Notes: a model not told the origin generated them from the letters alone. 64,000 bases of DNA from Sporosarcina luteola (GCA_014204635.1 JACHLS010000003.1:372001-436000); one strand, 5' to 3'; shown: positions 47,929 through 57,217, counted from the stretch's first letter. A program made the numbers and translations.

Positions 47929-48369
47929 TCATTGAGTCGTATAAATATATTTTTTAAATTGTTTTAAGACAACTCTTCTCGTTAATATACCTGCAAATAC
48001 GCCATCTTCATCAGTCACACAAAGAAAAGGGTGATTTATGAGCAAATCCAATCCTTTTTGAAAACGGTCGGTTGTTTTAACGTTTGGAATGTCGGTCTGC
48101 ATAATCTCATCGACTTTAATATTGTCAAGCCGTTCATATTCAATTCGTTCCAAACCTAAAATCGCGTCTGTAATCATCCCCATGCCTAGCAAACCCTTTA
48201 GATGATTATGCGAATCCAGTACGGGAATGGCAGAATAACCTGTTTTGGTGAGAACAAGAAGGGCGTGTTCCGCAAAATTGCCGATCTGCACATGAGCAAC
48301 TTTTTCAGCTGGGATCAGATAGTCTGCAATTGGTACAAAAAGAAAATCCCTGTTGTTGACAGAAATCAA
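47929..48369 (-). CDS. cbpB: CBS-domain c-di-AMP sensor CbpB/DarB
   Basis: 146 residues, two CBS motifs, closely resembling B. subtilis YkuL/DarB (EKVAHVQIGNFAEHALLVL, LTKTGYSAIPVLD, GLERIEYERLD, VDEIMQTDIP, FAGILTRRVVLKQ). DarB binds cyclic di-AMP; its apo form has been reported to stimulate Rel and to interact with pyruvate carboxylase, linking potassium status to stringent response and central metabolism. Starts at TTG 48369 with AAGGAG nine bases upstream. Stands alone. Confidence 0.93.
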   Translation of the reverse strand: MISVNNRDFLFVPIADYLIPAEKVAHVQIGNFAEHALLVLTKTGYSAIPVLDSHNHLKGLLGMGMITDAILGLERIEYERLDNIKVDEIMQTDIPNVKTTDRFQKGLDLLINHPFLCVTDEDGVFAGILTRRVVLKQFKKYIYTTQ

Positions 48370-48512
48370 GATAAATCGCTCCTTCTCTATCTAAACTATT
48401 TCATATCGTATTTCCTCCCTTATCATACCATATGTTCCACCTCATCTGCTCGAGGAATTTTCCAGCTATAGTTGCTTGGAAATTGGACACTCTGTCAACA
48501 AGGACAGTACAA

Positions 48513-48542
48513 CAAAAAACCTCTTCTAATAGGAAGAAGAGG
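48513..48542 (-). terminator. Terminator overlapping the end of the small membrane gene
   Basis: Minus strand CCTCTTCT (48542-48535) with AGAAGAGG (48527-48520), then six T. The TAG of the gene (48528-48526) lies in the hairpin. Confidence 0.85.
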
Positions 48543-48777
48543 CCCAATAATAAAATATGACGATTAGAATGAAGATAGCACTCACCAATATGACCCATAA
48601 GATAGGATTGACTGTAAACGGATGCTCCTTCACTGGTTCAGGTATCGGCCGATCCCTCTCATTTAAAACGACCTTTGGCATGTTTAACTTCCGGACTGAC
48701 ACGGCACCGATCCAAACAATGATGCCTATGACCAACAGTGTAGGAATTACCCATACATCAAAGAAATAATATGCCAA
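48526..48777 (-). CDS. Small two-helix membrane protein
   Basis: 83 residues. Two membrane helices (VWVIPTLLVIGIIVWIGAVS; PILWVILVSAIFILIVIFYY) joined by a polar loop NMPKVVLNERDRPIPEPVKE. AGGAGG (48792-48787) abuts ATG 48786, so TTG 48777 at nine-base spacing is more likely. No family recognised; it follows fadH by 68 bases in the same direction. Confidence 0.75.
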   Translation of the reverse strand: MAYYFFDVWVIPTLLVIGIIVWIGAVSVRKLNMPKVVLNERDRPIPEPVKEHPFTVNPILWVILVSAIFILIVIFYYWASSSY

Positions 48778-48845
48778 TGCAACCATCCTCCTGTTACTCT
48801 CAATGTTGCATTAGCATGCGCGAAAAGAACCTAACTATCCATCTT

Positions 48846-49604
48846 TTAAAACGGATATTGATTCAGCCATTGGCCCCCATCCAAAGTAACTATTTCCCCA
48901 TTCATATAGGAGGCTTTATCCGACATGATAAAAGCCGCCAATTCAGCAATTTCCTCTGGTGTGCCTGTTCGGCCGAGCGGTACGGATAGAATAGTTCGTT
49001 CTTTTGCCTTGTCCGATTGGAACAGCTTTTCGGCTCCTCCTGTACGCTCAATCGGTCCGGGTGCGATGCCATTGACTCTGAAGCCATACTTCCTGCCCCA
49101 TTCCACTGCCAAAGTTCGTGTCAGTGACATGACGCCCGCTTTTGCCGCTGCGGAATGAACAACACCTGGACCCGCATCCCAAGCATATGTCGCCAGCATA
49201 TTTAAAATAGTACCCTTTGCTCTCTTCTTGATCCAGTAATTCCCTACTTCACTCGAGCAATAAAACGTTCCATTCAGTACGATGTCAATTACCGCTTTCC
49301 AGCCGTTGGGTGACAACTCTTCCGCATTGACAAGGAAATTGCCGGCAGCATTATTAATCAATCCGTCAATTTTTCCGAACTTTCTATCTGCAAAATCGAC
49401 CAGAGCTTGAACAGAGTCAACATCGCGCACATCCATTTGAAATACAGACGCTCTCCCTTGCATCTCTTCATTGGCCATGTGTAGCCGATCCAAGTCCCGT
49501 CCGGTAATGATAACATCGGCTCCCTCTTGGACAAATTTTGTCGCCATTGCTTTTCCCATTCCACTCGAACCACCAGTTACAATCATCACCTTACCTTGAA
49601 ACAT
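48846..49604 (-). CDS. fadH: 2,4-dienoyl-CoA reductase FadH (SDR family)
   Basis: 252 residues. NADPH-dependent reductase needed to degrade unsaturated fatty acids. Glycine loop TGGSSGMGKAMA, NNAAGNF, NGTFYCSSEVG, active region GVVHSAAAKAG and APGPIERTGGAEKLF are those of B. subtilis FadH (YkuF), as is the C-terminal GGQWLNQYPF. GGGGGAG precedes ATG 49604. The FadR-type operator at 49621-49638 supports a fatty-acid role. Confidence 0.94.
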   Translation of the reverse strand: MFQGKVMIVTGGSSGMGKAMATKFVQEGADVIITGRDLDRLHMANEEMQGRASVFQMDVRDVDSVQALVDFADRKFGKIDGLINNAAGNFLVNAEELSPNGWKAVIDIVLNGTFYCSSEVGNYWIKKRAKGTILNMLATYAWDAGPGVVHSAAAKAGVMSLTRTLAVEWGRKYGFRVNGIAPGPIERTGGAEKLFQSDKAKERTILSVPLGRTGTPEEIAELAAFIMSDKASYMNGEIVTLDGGQWLNQYPF

Positions 49605-49620
49605 TTCAACTCCCCCTTAA

Positions 49621-49638
49621 TGAATGAATATTCACTCA
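49621..49638. promoter_or_regulatory. FadR-like operator upstream of fadH
   Basis: TGAATGAAT-ATTCACTCA, 18-base near-perfect palindrome (one mismatched position), 17 bases before the fadH ATG. It resembles the B. subtilis FadR box (TGAATGA...TCATTCA), where the TetR-type FadR represses beta-oxidation genes and is released by long-chain acyl-CoA. Confidence 0.75.
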
Positions 49639-49712
49639 CTACTTTAGCATACTACGAGTTAATTTTCGAGGTCTTGTCATCCTAAATCCGAATCAGCATA
49701 AACTCTTGGATA

Positions 49713-49747
49713 TAAAAAAACTGTCTGAATCATGATGATTCAGACAG
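49713..49747 (-). terminator. Terminator of the GGDEF-EAL gene
   Basis: Stem CTGTCTGAATCA with TGATTCAGACAG (12 bp), then seven T on the minus strand. Confidence 0.92.
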
Positions 49748-49754
49748 ACTCCTA

Positions 49755-51797
49755 TTACAAACCAATGAAATACTTCTCCACTACCTCTTTTGCCGGAATT
49801 GCTTTGCTGAAAAGGAAGCCCTGTGCCTTGTGACAATCTGCCTCCTTCAAAATTTTTGCTTGCAAATCTTTCTCTACGCCCTCCGCAATGACTTCCATGC
49901 CAAGATTATGTGCGAGATTAATGATTGTCTTTGCAATTGCTTCGTTTTTCTCATCGCTTTCGATATCCTTGACGAAGGAGCGATCGATTTTAATAATATC
50001 AATAGGATATAATTTCAAGTAACTTAAAGAGGAATAGCCTGTACCAAAATCATCCACCGAAATGGTGACACCGATACTTTTTAATTCATTCAGTGTAGCG
50101 AGTGTATCATTCATATGCATGAGAGCACTTTCCGTTATTTCCACCTCGAGTGAGGAAGGTTGAATACCATGTACTTGAATAATTCTTTTTACGTTTTCAG
50201 CCAAATTGCCGGTTTGGAATTGTTGCGGAGAAATATTAACCGCAATCCGTACAGGACGAAACCGTTTTGCTGACCATTCTTTCAACTGTAAGCAGACCCG
50301 GTCCAATACCCATTCCCCGATTTGGTGAATCAGTCCTGATTCCTCTGCAATCGGAATAAATTTCGCTGGCGAAACAAAACCAAACTTACGGTTATTCCAT
50401 CGCAATAATGCTTCAAAACTACTAATATGACCCGTTTTTAGATTGACCTGCGGTTGATAATGAATTTCCAACTCGTCAAATTCAATGGCACGGCGAAGAT
50501 GCGCCTCCATCACCGCGGTATCTGGAAACGCGGTGTTCATCTCTTTTTGATAAAATCGATAATGCGCCCTGCCCCGGTCTTTTACATAAAGAATGGCGCG
50601 CTCACACTTGTGGAGTAACTCTTCCAACGATTTCCCATTTTCAGGGAAAACAGAAATACCAATGGAGGCTGACAGAAAGTATTCTTGATGCTGGTAATAA
50701 AACGGACGGCTAAAATCACTCAGTATCTTTTGAGAAAACTTTTCGACCTCTGCCAAGGTATGGCTTCTCATCGTTAAAATAAACTCATCTCCACCATTGC
50801 GATATAATTTGCCAGAGCGAGGACAGATCATTTTGATTCGTTCGGTTATCTTCTTCAGTATTTCATCAGCACCAGTTCGGCCAAGTGCCTCATTGATTGT
50901 CGAAAACCGATCTAAGTCGACATGGATGAATGCCAAATGTTCATCACTCTTTAACGCATATTCTGCATCCGCATCAAAATGTTCTTTCAACGCCTTCCGA
51001 TTCCAAAGGCCCGTCAATTGATCATGATAAGATAAAAATAGAAGCTTCTCATTATTTTTGGAATGAATTGACGTATCCCGTAAAATAAGATGGATTTCAA
51101 TTATTTCCTTATCAATAGAGATTGGAATTGTTTTTATATATGTCGGCAAATAATGTCCTAACTTATGGCAAAACAAACTGCCATCCATCTCCATGGATTC
51201 ACCTGCCAATGCTTTCGCCAATAAGGCTGTAAAATCTTCACGCTGCTCTATGGCAAATAATTCGGAAACATCTTTTCCTTCAAGATCACTTCTGAGGTAT
51301 CCGAAAGCACTATAAACAGCTCGATTTGCATGGAGAATCGCACAATCACAACCTACAGTGATAACGGGATCTAAATTGTCATCAATGATGGAGGTATACT
51401 TTTGGTGAAGCCGATCTTTTTCCAATCGTTCCTTTGCTAAATCCTCCTGCAAACGCAGGTCAACCCAAAACAATTGCTCATATGTTGTCGTCTTAATTGG
51501 TATGTATGCCACTTCGTACATTTCATTAGCTGCCGAATGCCAAATCAAGTCCCGTTGCGGTTGATTCCTATTAGAGACCAAAATCTCTTGTAACAGATTC
51601 CAAAGTGATCCGAAAAACATAGGATCATTCTCCGTCTCAAAATAAGGAAAATGGCGAAGTGCCGTCTCATTCGCTTCCAGAACTGTATAATCCTCTGCTT
51701 CTTTTTTTCCAATTAAGAATAAAAGAGAATATGGGTGGGCAATAACATAAGTTTCCATGTAATGTGTAAATGAATCTTTTTGAACTATTTTTCCCAT
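49755..51797 (-). CDS. PAS-GGDEF-EAL cyclic-di-GMP protein
   Basis: 680 residues, no membrane segment. N-terminal PAS-like domain(s) (LLFLIGKKEAEDYTVLEANE; a clearer one at DPVITVGCDCAILHANRAVYSAFGY), GGDEF domain with intact LYRNGGDEFIL, and EAL domain with FEALLRWNN, EITESALM, DDFGTGYSSLSYL and KIDRSFV. Both catalytic halves look competent, so it may make or degrade c-di-GMP depending on the PAS signal. ATG 51797 has TGGAGG upstream; an ATG 12 bases earlier overlaps it. Monocistronic. Confidence 0.94.
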   Translation of the reverse strand: MGKIVQKDSFTHYMETYVIAHPYSLLFLIGKKEAEDYTVLEANETALRHFPYFETENDPMFFGSLWNLLQEILVSNRNQPQRDLIWHSAANEMYEVAYIPIKTTTYEQLFWVDLRLQEDLAKERLEKDRLHQKYTSIIDDNLDPVITVGCDCAILHANRAVYSAFGYLRSDLEGKDVSELFAIEQREDFTALLAKALAGESMEMDGSLFCHKLGHYLPTYIKTIPISIDKEIIEIHLILRDTSIHSKNNEKLLFLSYHDQLTGLWNRKALKEHFDADAEYALKSDEHLAFIHVDLDRFSTINEALGRTGADEILKKITERIKMICPRSGKLYRNGGDEFILTMRSHTLAEVEKFSQKILSDFSRPFYYQHQEYFLSASIGISVFPENGKSLEELLHKCERAILYVKDRGRAHYRFYQKEMNTAFPDTAVMEAHLRRAIEFDELEIHYQPQVNLKTGHISSFEALLRWNNRKFGFVSPAKFIPIAEESGLIHQIGEWVLDRVCLQLKEWSAKRFRPVRIAVNISPQQFQTGNLAENVKRIIQVHGIQPSSLEVEITESALMHMNDTLATLNELKSIGVTISVDDFGTGYSSLSYLKLYPIDIIKIDRSFVKDIESDEKNEAIAKTIINLAHNLGMEVIAEGVEKDLQAKILKEADCHKAQGFLFSKAIPAKEVVEKYFIGL

Positions 51798-52034
51798 GAA
51801 TGCCTCCATGTATGCACAAACTATTTGTTCGCTGCCTCAATTGGATAGATATGAAAAATATTGACGTATAACCGCATTTTTCCTCACTATTTTTCAAGTA
51901 TACCTTTAATATCGACAAAAATATAGAGAATTCACTACTGTTCACTCTTTTTTTCGACAACAGTTTGGCAAAATGGATGAATACCATTATGATGGAATTA
52001 CTATGATCATTTCATAAAGGAAGGGAGGATTCGT

Positions 52035-52496
52035 TTGAATAAGCAGTTATCAACACAAAACATTGCAGTCGCTATTTATACAGTAAACCGGCATGCAAAA
52101 ACAGCAATTGATAAGAAAGCGCTCTATACTTTAAAAAATGAAGCAATCAGGAAACTTCTAATCGAAGGAAGGGCCAAGAAAATGGGATTGCACTTTGTTG
52201 AAAATCCTCAATACAGCAAACAAAGTTCCACTGTACTTGTGGAATGTGGTGAATTCCTTTTCCATACACTTCCTGAAAAAGGCGATTTCGACACCTTGCC
52301 TCATCTCGGAGAGCAAGATCAAGCGTATCGGAATCCGAAAGAAAGGATGAATTTGCGAACAGCCCGAATGATTTTGACTAACTATGTCCAGCCACACACA
52401 CAGCCTAAAAGTCGACCTCAAAAGAAAGTGCCAAAACTGGAACGTTCCCCTATTTCAAATTCTACACGGTTCCGGTCCTCCTATTTTGATTACTGA
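52035..52496 (+). CDS. ykyB: YkyB family protein
   Basis: 153 residues, basic. Conserved AIYTVNRHAKTA, KKMGLHFVENPQYSKQ, LPHLGEQDQAYRNPK match B. subtilis YkyB. Function unknown. TTG 52035 follows GGGAGG. Confidence 0.88.
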   Translation: MNKQLSTQNIAVAIYTVNRHAKTAIDKKALYTLKNEAIRKLLIEGRAKKMGLHFVENPQYSKQSSTVLVECGEFLFHTLPEKGDFDTLPHLGEQDQAYRNPKERMNLRTARMILTNYVQPHTQPKSRPQKKVPKLERSPISNSTRFRSSYFDY

Positions 52497-52544
52497 CAAG
52501 AGATACCTTCTCCCCTTCCAATCCCAATTTAATACAAAAATGAA

Positions 52545-52575
52545 GGCTTTCTGTAGTTTAATACTACAGAAAGCC
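52545..52575 (-). terminator. Terminator hairpin, ykwC-like gene
   Basis: Thirteen-base stem GGCTTTCTGTAGT with ACTACAGAAAGCC; T-richer side (TTCATTTTTG) is on the minus strand, but ykyB also converges here. Confidence 0.7.
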
Positions 52576-52657
52576 CCGGTTAAGAAAAAGTTGATTTATA
52601 CGTTATAGTTGTTGGGCATTGCGTTGCTCGGGTGTCAGAATTTCACTCAGCCTGTTC

Positions 52658-53524
52658 TTAATCAAGATAAGCAAGATAAAGCGCCTGCGTCCCTTTTGAA
52701 CCATACCCTTCTGATAGCAGTTCATTGTATAGCTGTCTGGCAAGCGAAAGACCCGGTAGATGTAAATTCATCGCTTCAGCTTCCTTTAGTGCAATATCCA
52801 TGTCTTTCAGAAAATGTTTTATGTAGAATCCCGGTTCATAATTCCCTTGTAACATGCGGGGTGCCAGGTTGGATAGCGACCATGACCCGGCAGCGCCTGA
52901 AGAGATCGATTCGAGAACCGTCTCTAAATCGAGACCGGCTTTCTTTCCGTAAGCAAGCGCTTCACAGACTCCAATCATATTTGTCGCAATGGCAATTTGG
53001 TTGCACATTTTTGCATGTTGACCGGCTCCTGCGTTTCCTTGATACACAATTTGTGAACCGAACGTCTCTAAAATAGGCAGAACCTTATCGAACGTCTCCT
53101 TGTCGCCCCCGCACATAATCGAAAGCGTCCCATTTCTCGCTCCCACATCGCCACCAGATACAGGAGCATCCAATGCATGCATTTCTAACCGGTCTGCCTC
53201 TTCGGCTATTCGTTTAGCCAAAGTAGGACTGGAAGTTGTCATCTCAACAATCATCTGTCCTTTCGAAGCTCCTGAAAAAATGCCCTGCTCCGAAAAAAAC
53301 ACTTCCTCGACATCCTGAGGATAGCCAACCATCGTAAAGATAATCTCAGCTCCAACAGCTGCCTCCTTGGGAGATGCTACCAAAACAGCTCCTTCTTCCA
53401 CGAGGGGCAGCGTTTTTTCTACTGTCCTGGTATAGATAGCAACTTGGTGCCCTGCTTTAAGCAGATGGCGCACAATGCTCGCACCCATTACGCCAGTGCC
53501 AATAAAACCTATTCTTTTTTGCAT
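52658..53524 (-). CDS. ykwC: Beta-hydroxyacid dehydrogenase (YkwC-like)
   Basis: 288 residues. NAD(P)-dependent 3-hydroxyisobutyrate/6-phosphogluconate dehydrogenase family: GFIGTGVMGASIVRHL, DAPVSGGDVGARNGTLS, catalytic Lys in AGQHAKMCNQ. Actual substrate unknown (3-hydroxyisobutyrate, tartronate semialdehyde and others possible). GGAGGAG precedes ATG 53524. Confidence 0.9.
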   Translation of the reverse strand: MQKRIGFIGTGVMGASIVRHLLKAGHQVAIYTRTVEKTLPLVEEGAVLVASPKEAAVGAEIIFTMVGYPQDVEEVFFSEQGIFSGASKGQMIVEMTTSSPTLAKRIAEEADRLEMHALDAPVSGGDVGARNGTLSIMCGGDKETFDKVLPILETFGSQIVYQGNAGAGQHAKMCNQIAIATNMIGVCEALAYGKKAGLDLETVLESISSGAAGSWSLSNLAPRMLQGNYEPGFYIKHFLKDMDIALKEAEAMNLHLPGLSLARQLYNELLSEGYGSKGTQALYLAYLD

Positions 53525-53584
53525 TCCCGCTCTCCTCCATCATTCTTTTCTCTATCGTACCAGAAAACCAATTCCTTAACGAAG

Positions 53585-53631
53585 CAAAAAATAAAAAAAG
53601 GAGGACAGAACCTAAGATAGGATCCGTCCTC
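53585..53631 (-). terminator. Terminator of the second MoxR operon
   Basis: Minus-strand GAGGAC (53631-53626) with GTCCTC (53606-53601), internal CCTA/TAGG pairing, then seven T and TATTTTTT. Confidence 0.8.
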
Positions 53632-53691
53632 AAAAGGGGGAAATGAGAATGTTGCTGTGTTCAATTATAATATCCCCCGCTTAACACATCT

Positions 53692-54930
53692 TTAAACATC
53701 TTTTTTAAAATATTTTTCTTTTATATTTTCAATTTCACTTAAAAAAAGTCGATATTCCGTTTCGGTCGGCGGGTGCGAACCATATCTGACATTATTGTAT
53801 ATATTAAAAAGCGGTTCATTGTAGCCCCATCCCATTCTTGAAAACCATTCCGAAACTGTTTCTCCACGCAATCTGGACATATCCTTGGTCTGTGCTTCAC
53901 TTTCAAAACTTTCAAATGTCTTGCGAATTTCGTCTTTCGCCGCAGAATAATCATACACCAACTGGCTATCCTTCTCACGGCTCTTTTTTCTACCCATGGA
54001 ACTAAGTGAATAGTCAAAGACCTTTTTCTTATCTGTAATTTGCCTTTTCTTTCGGATTATCAGAACTAATGCAACCAACAAGAAAATAATTGCCGCTGAA
54101 AACATAAAAATTTCAAAAAACGAATCGGAAACTCCTATTAATGAAGACTCTTCTAGCCTTTTAAAATCAACATATTCGGAATCCTCGCCGTATTCATCTA
54201 TATTTTTTTGCCCCCATTCTCTAATACCATCTATAACGGGCGCCATCATCATACCAAAAGCTTTGAACAGTCCGCCGAATAAAAAACTAAAGACTGCTAC
54301 AATTCCTGTTCTTACCGAGTTCATACCAAAGTACACTGCGAGATAGGCAACTCCACCCAGTATGATAATAAATCCAAACACTTTTCCCGCTTCCCGAGCC
54401 TGGAAATTCCCCATCCTCTTACTTGTAATCCAAATGGTGATCATCCGTATGAAGAAGTATAAGAATGAAGTAACCAAATAAAGTTTCGCCAACTGCTCTA
54501 ACAGTACATCCTTCTGAGCATTTGGAAACATCATCCATACTAAATAATAAAAAACAACAAGTGCGAATGTGTTAGTAAATAAGAACGGCCACCCAATTAT
54601 TTTAGAACCACTCAGATTCGATTTGATGCGCCATAAAGTAAAAACAAAAAAAAGGAATACGTTCAAGCCAGGTGCATTACACATCAATAACGGCAGCGTA
54701 ACGACAAGACTAATAAAAATCCCAGCAATAATCGAAAAATCGTTCTTTTGAAAAATGAAATAAGACAAGAAACCGGCTAACAACGATAATAGTAACCATA
54801 TGTAAGGCGTTCCTGTCGTTGTTTCCCCTAAAAAAAAGATGAACACATAGACGAGCAAAAATAACTCAACTGTCAGCCGTTCGGATAGGATGAATCGGTT
54901 CCCGTCTTGTCCAGACGCTCTTTGTTCCAT
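53692..54930 (-). CDS. Multi-pass membrane protein with DUF4129-like tail
   Basis: 412 residues. About eight hydrophobic segments, then a cytosolic tail (from about residue 310) ending with ETVSEWFSRMGW and PTETEYRLFLSEIENIK, typical of DUF4129. B. subtilis YebA/TgpA-type proteins at this operon position also carry a transglutaminase-like core, which is absent here. ATG 54930 lies 58 bases inside the DUF58 gene with GGGGATG upstream; the long overlap makes the exact start uncertain. Confidence 0.75.
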   Translation of the reverse strand: MEQRASGQDGNRFILSERLTVELFLLVYVFIFFLGETTTGTPYIWLLLSLLAGFLSYFIFQKNDFSIIAGIFISLVVTLPLLMCNAPGLNVFLFFVFTLWRIKSNLSGSKIIGWPFLFTNTFALVVFYYLVWMMFPNAQKDVLLEQLAKLYLVTSFLYFFIRMITIWITSKRMGNFQAREAGKVFGFIIILGGVAYLAVYFGMNSVRTGIVAVFSFLFGGLFKAFGMMMAPVIDGIREWGQKNIDEYGEDSEYVDFKRLEESSLIGVSDSFFEIFMFSAAIIFLLVALVLIIRKKRQITDKKKVFDYSLSSMGRKKSREKDSQLVYDYSAAKDEIRKTFESFESEAQTKDMSRLRGETVSEWFSRMGWGYNEPLFNIYNNVRYGSHPPTETEYRLFLSEIENIKEKYFKKDV

Positions 54931-56084
54931 CTATCTTCATCCCCTTTTCCAACAATAGAATCTAATTTCACTGCGTACTTTTTAGACCAATTATTCACCA
55001 ATGCGTTCAATTTCGGATTAACATGACTTATCATCACAATATTTTCTGGCAGCTTTCCAGTAGATTCCAGATTCAGCAGCATCTTTTCAAAAGGTAGCTT
55101 TGCATGCTTGTTGGACAATCTCGCCAACATCTCTAGAACCCGTAAATACTGTATCTTCCCAATTCCAGTTGGGATATATAGATACGGGGTTGACGCAAAC
55201 GTATGAATATTAATGGCCACAGAATAAGGAATGTGATGCGTTTCGCAATAATCTGCATAGAAAACTAAACGCTCTACTTTCTCTTCAAATTCATCTGACC
55301 TGTGATCTCTCTCAAGTACATTGAGCAATAAAATGACAGTCCGGTCGCTGACAGGAAGGAATTGTTTTGTTTGCAATTTCTGCATTCTGGCGCTTGCTGT
55401 CCAATGGATTTGATCGAATCGGTCTGTCGTCAGATAATCTCTTGTACCGATTGGCTGGAATACATCCTTGTACAAAGAATGGCGTTGGTCAAATTCACCT
55501 GGGCGAAACGGTGCGGATTTTAAATGATCCTCTCTTTTTTCCAATGCCGGGTAGACTAGATTTTCAAACCATAACGGATCGTTTAATTCCATCATTACGG
55601 AACCATCTCCAAAAAGATGCGGTATCTCCAAAATCACTCGAGTAATCCGCGACACCCCACGTTTTTTTCCTTCCAGGAGGATACGCAACTCTTTTTTTTC
55701 GTTTTGGCCGATAGCGAACGGAACCGAGAGATCATAGATCCCTTGGAAATATTTTTGATTCTCATTCCGGGGAGCGACAGGGTCCTCAATCGACAATTTC
55801 AACGTCGCATTCCAAATCGGAACCCCTTCATTTTCAAAGATGAAAACAAGTTCATTTTCATCTCCGATCAGAAACCGGTTCTCCTGGCCCTTCAATTGCA
55901 ATGTTACTTTCTTACCTACTTTGGAAAAATAAAAATTTTGAAAAGCAAGCATGGCAAAAACTGCTGCGAAACATGCTGCTAATAATGGTTGTTTGATTAT
56001 GAATGTAAAAAGGAAGAGGGTTAGGGTAAGTATCATCCCATTATGTATCCATTTAAACCCATTCTCATACCTCGTCCATCTCAT
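54873..56084 (-). CDS. DUF58 membrane protein (YeaD-like)
   Basis: 403 residues. Two N-terminal helices (GMILTLTLFLFTFIIKQPLL and following), a beta-rich part, then the DUF58 block (QPIGTRDYLTTDRFDQIHWTASARM) and a vWA-like end (VILLLNVLERDHR). Differs from the soluble DUF58 protein at 37695-38564 by its membrane anchor. ATGA overlap with moxR. Confidence 0.87.
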   Translation of the reverse strand: MRWTRYENGFKWIHNGMILTLTLFLFTFIIKQPLLAACFAAVFAMLAFQNFYFSKVGKKVTLQLKGQENRFLIGDENELVFIFENEGVPIWNATLKLSIEDPVAPRNENQKYFQGIYDLSVPFAIGQNEKKELRILLEGKKRGVSRITRVILEIPHLFGDGSVMMELNDPLWFENLVYPALEKREDHLKSAPFRPGEFDQRHSLYKDVFQPIGTRDYLTTDRFDQIHWTASARMQKLQTKQFLPVSDRTVILLLNVLERDHRSDEFEEKVERLVFYADYCETHHIPYSVAINIHTFASTPYLYIPTGIGKIQYLRVLEMLARLSNKHAKLPFEKMLLNLESTGKLPENIVMISHVNPKLNALVNNWSKKYAVKLDSIVGKGDEDRWNKERLDKTGTDSSYPNG

Positions 56085-57019
56085 CAGACGGTCGCCTCAA
56101 TTGGAGTCGGTATTGAGTAGACAATTTCGTCTAATAAATCGGGCAATCTTTTTGTTAAGACTCCCTCTGTAGACAGCTCCATCCGGTGCAAGGCTGCTGA
56201 AGGCAGGATGGTCTTTACGTCATCTGGCGTAATATAATCTCTTCCATGTATAAAAGCGTGCGTCTTAGACGCTTGCATAATTGCCAGAGCGGCACGCGAA
56301 CTGAGCCCAAGCTCCAAATGAGGATGCTCCCTCGTTGCACGGACAATTTTTAGGACATAGCGTTCAATATCTTCGTGCACCATAACTTCCGAAGCTTTTC
56401 TCGACCACTCCGCTACAGTTACGGAATCAATAAGAGCTTTTGTCCTGATTTCACCAGGCGCTTTGCCATATTGTTTAAGGATTTCATGTTCTTCTTCGAA
56501 AGAAGGATAATCTATTACCAATTTGAATAAAAAACGGTCCAGTTGTGCTGCAGGCAGCGGAAATGTTCCCTGCTGAGACTCTATCGGATTTTGTGTGGCA
56601 ATAACCATGAACGGCGTTGGCAGTTTGATTGTCTCTCCATCGATCGTCACCTGTAGTTCTTCCATCGCCTCCAGCAAGCTTGATTGTGTACGAGGTGTCG
56701 CCCGGTTGATTTCATCGGCCAACAGTATATTAGTGGAAACAGGACCTTCCTTCAATATAAAATCCTGTGTCTGCGGATTATAGAAACGGATACCCGTCAC
56801 ATCGGACGGCAATACATCCGGAGTAAATTGAACTCGTTTGAATTGACCTTTGAAGGCATTGGCAAAGCTTTTAGCCATCATTGTCTTCCCCGACCCCGGG
56901 ACGCTCTCCAATAAGACATGCCCCTGTTGCAAAAGAGCAATCAGCATCATATCAAATTCACGTTCCCGACCAATAATTGCATTGTTCAGTTCCTTCTTAA
57001 AATCAGTGATTGTTGTCAT
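56084..57019 (-). CDS. MoxR-family AAA+ ATPase (YeaC-like)
   Basis: 311 residues. Walker A LESVPGSGKTM, Walker B ILLADEINRATPRTQSSLLEAM, sensor 1 MVIATQNPIESQQGTFPLPAAQLDRF, lid LGLSSRAALAIMQASKTHA. Second MoxR in the window; about the same length as the first but clearly diverged. MoxR-DUF58-membrane protein order equals yeaC-yeaD-yebA of B. subtilis. ATG 57019 follows GGGGAA, 18 bases after the Spo0E-like gene. Confidence 0.93.
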   Translation of the reverse strand: MTTITDFKKELNNAIIGREREFDMMLIALLQQGHVLLESVPGSGKTMMAKSFANAFKGQFKRVQFTPDVLPSDVTGIRFYNPQTQDFILKEGPVSTNILLADEINRATPRTQSSLLEAMEELQVTIDGETIKLPTPFMVIATQNPIESQQGTFPLPAAQLDRFLFKLVIDYPSFEEEHEILKQYGKAPGEIRTKALIDSVTVAEWSRKASEVMVHEDIERYVLKIVRATREHPHLELGLSSRAALAIMQASKTHAFIHGRDYITPDDVKTILPSAALHRMELSTEGVLTKRLPDLLDEIVYSIPTPIEATV

Positions 57020-57037
57020 TTCCCCATCTTCCCTTCG

Positions 57038-57217
57038 CTACAATGGTTTTAATTTGGGTTCCGTATAGGCATCCAAAGCTACACTGTATTTATTTAACAA
57101 AAAATCAAGCTTCTTGCTCAGCTCGATGGTTTCCTTTGAGGCCAGTCCTTCCTGTTCTGCAGATCGGATCAATTGTTTCCGTACAAATTCTATTTCCTCT
57201 TCCAAGCTAAATGGCAA
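57038..57217 (-). CDS. Spo0E-like aspartyl-phosphate phosphatase
   Basis: 59 residues from TTG 57217, with GGGGAGG eight bases upstream; the longer open frame lacks a ribosome site. Two-helix protein EEEIEFVRKQLIRSAEQEG...SKETIELSKKLDFLLNKY with the Spo0E signature SxKLD. These phosphatases dephosphorylate Spo0A-P and hold back sporulation. Directly upstream of moxR, likely in the same transcript. Confidence 0.85.
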   Translation of the reverse strand: MPFSLEEEIEFVRKQLIRSAEQEGLASKETIELSKKLDFLLNKYSVALDAYTEPKLKPL

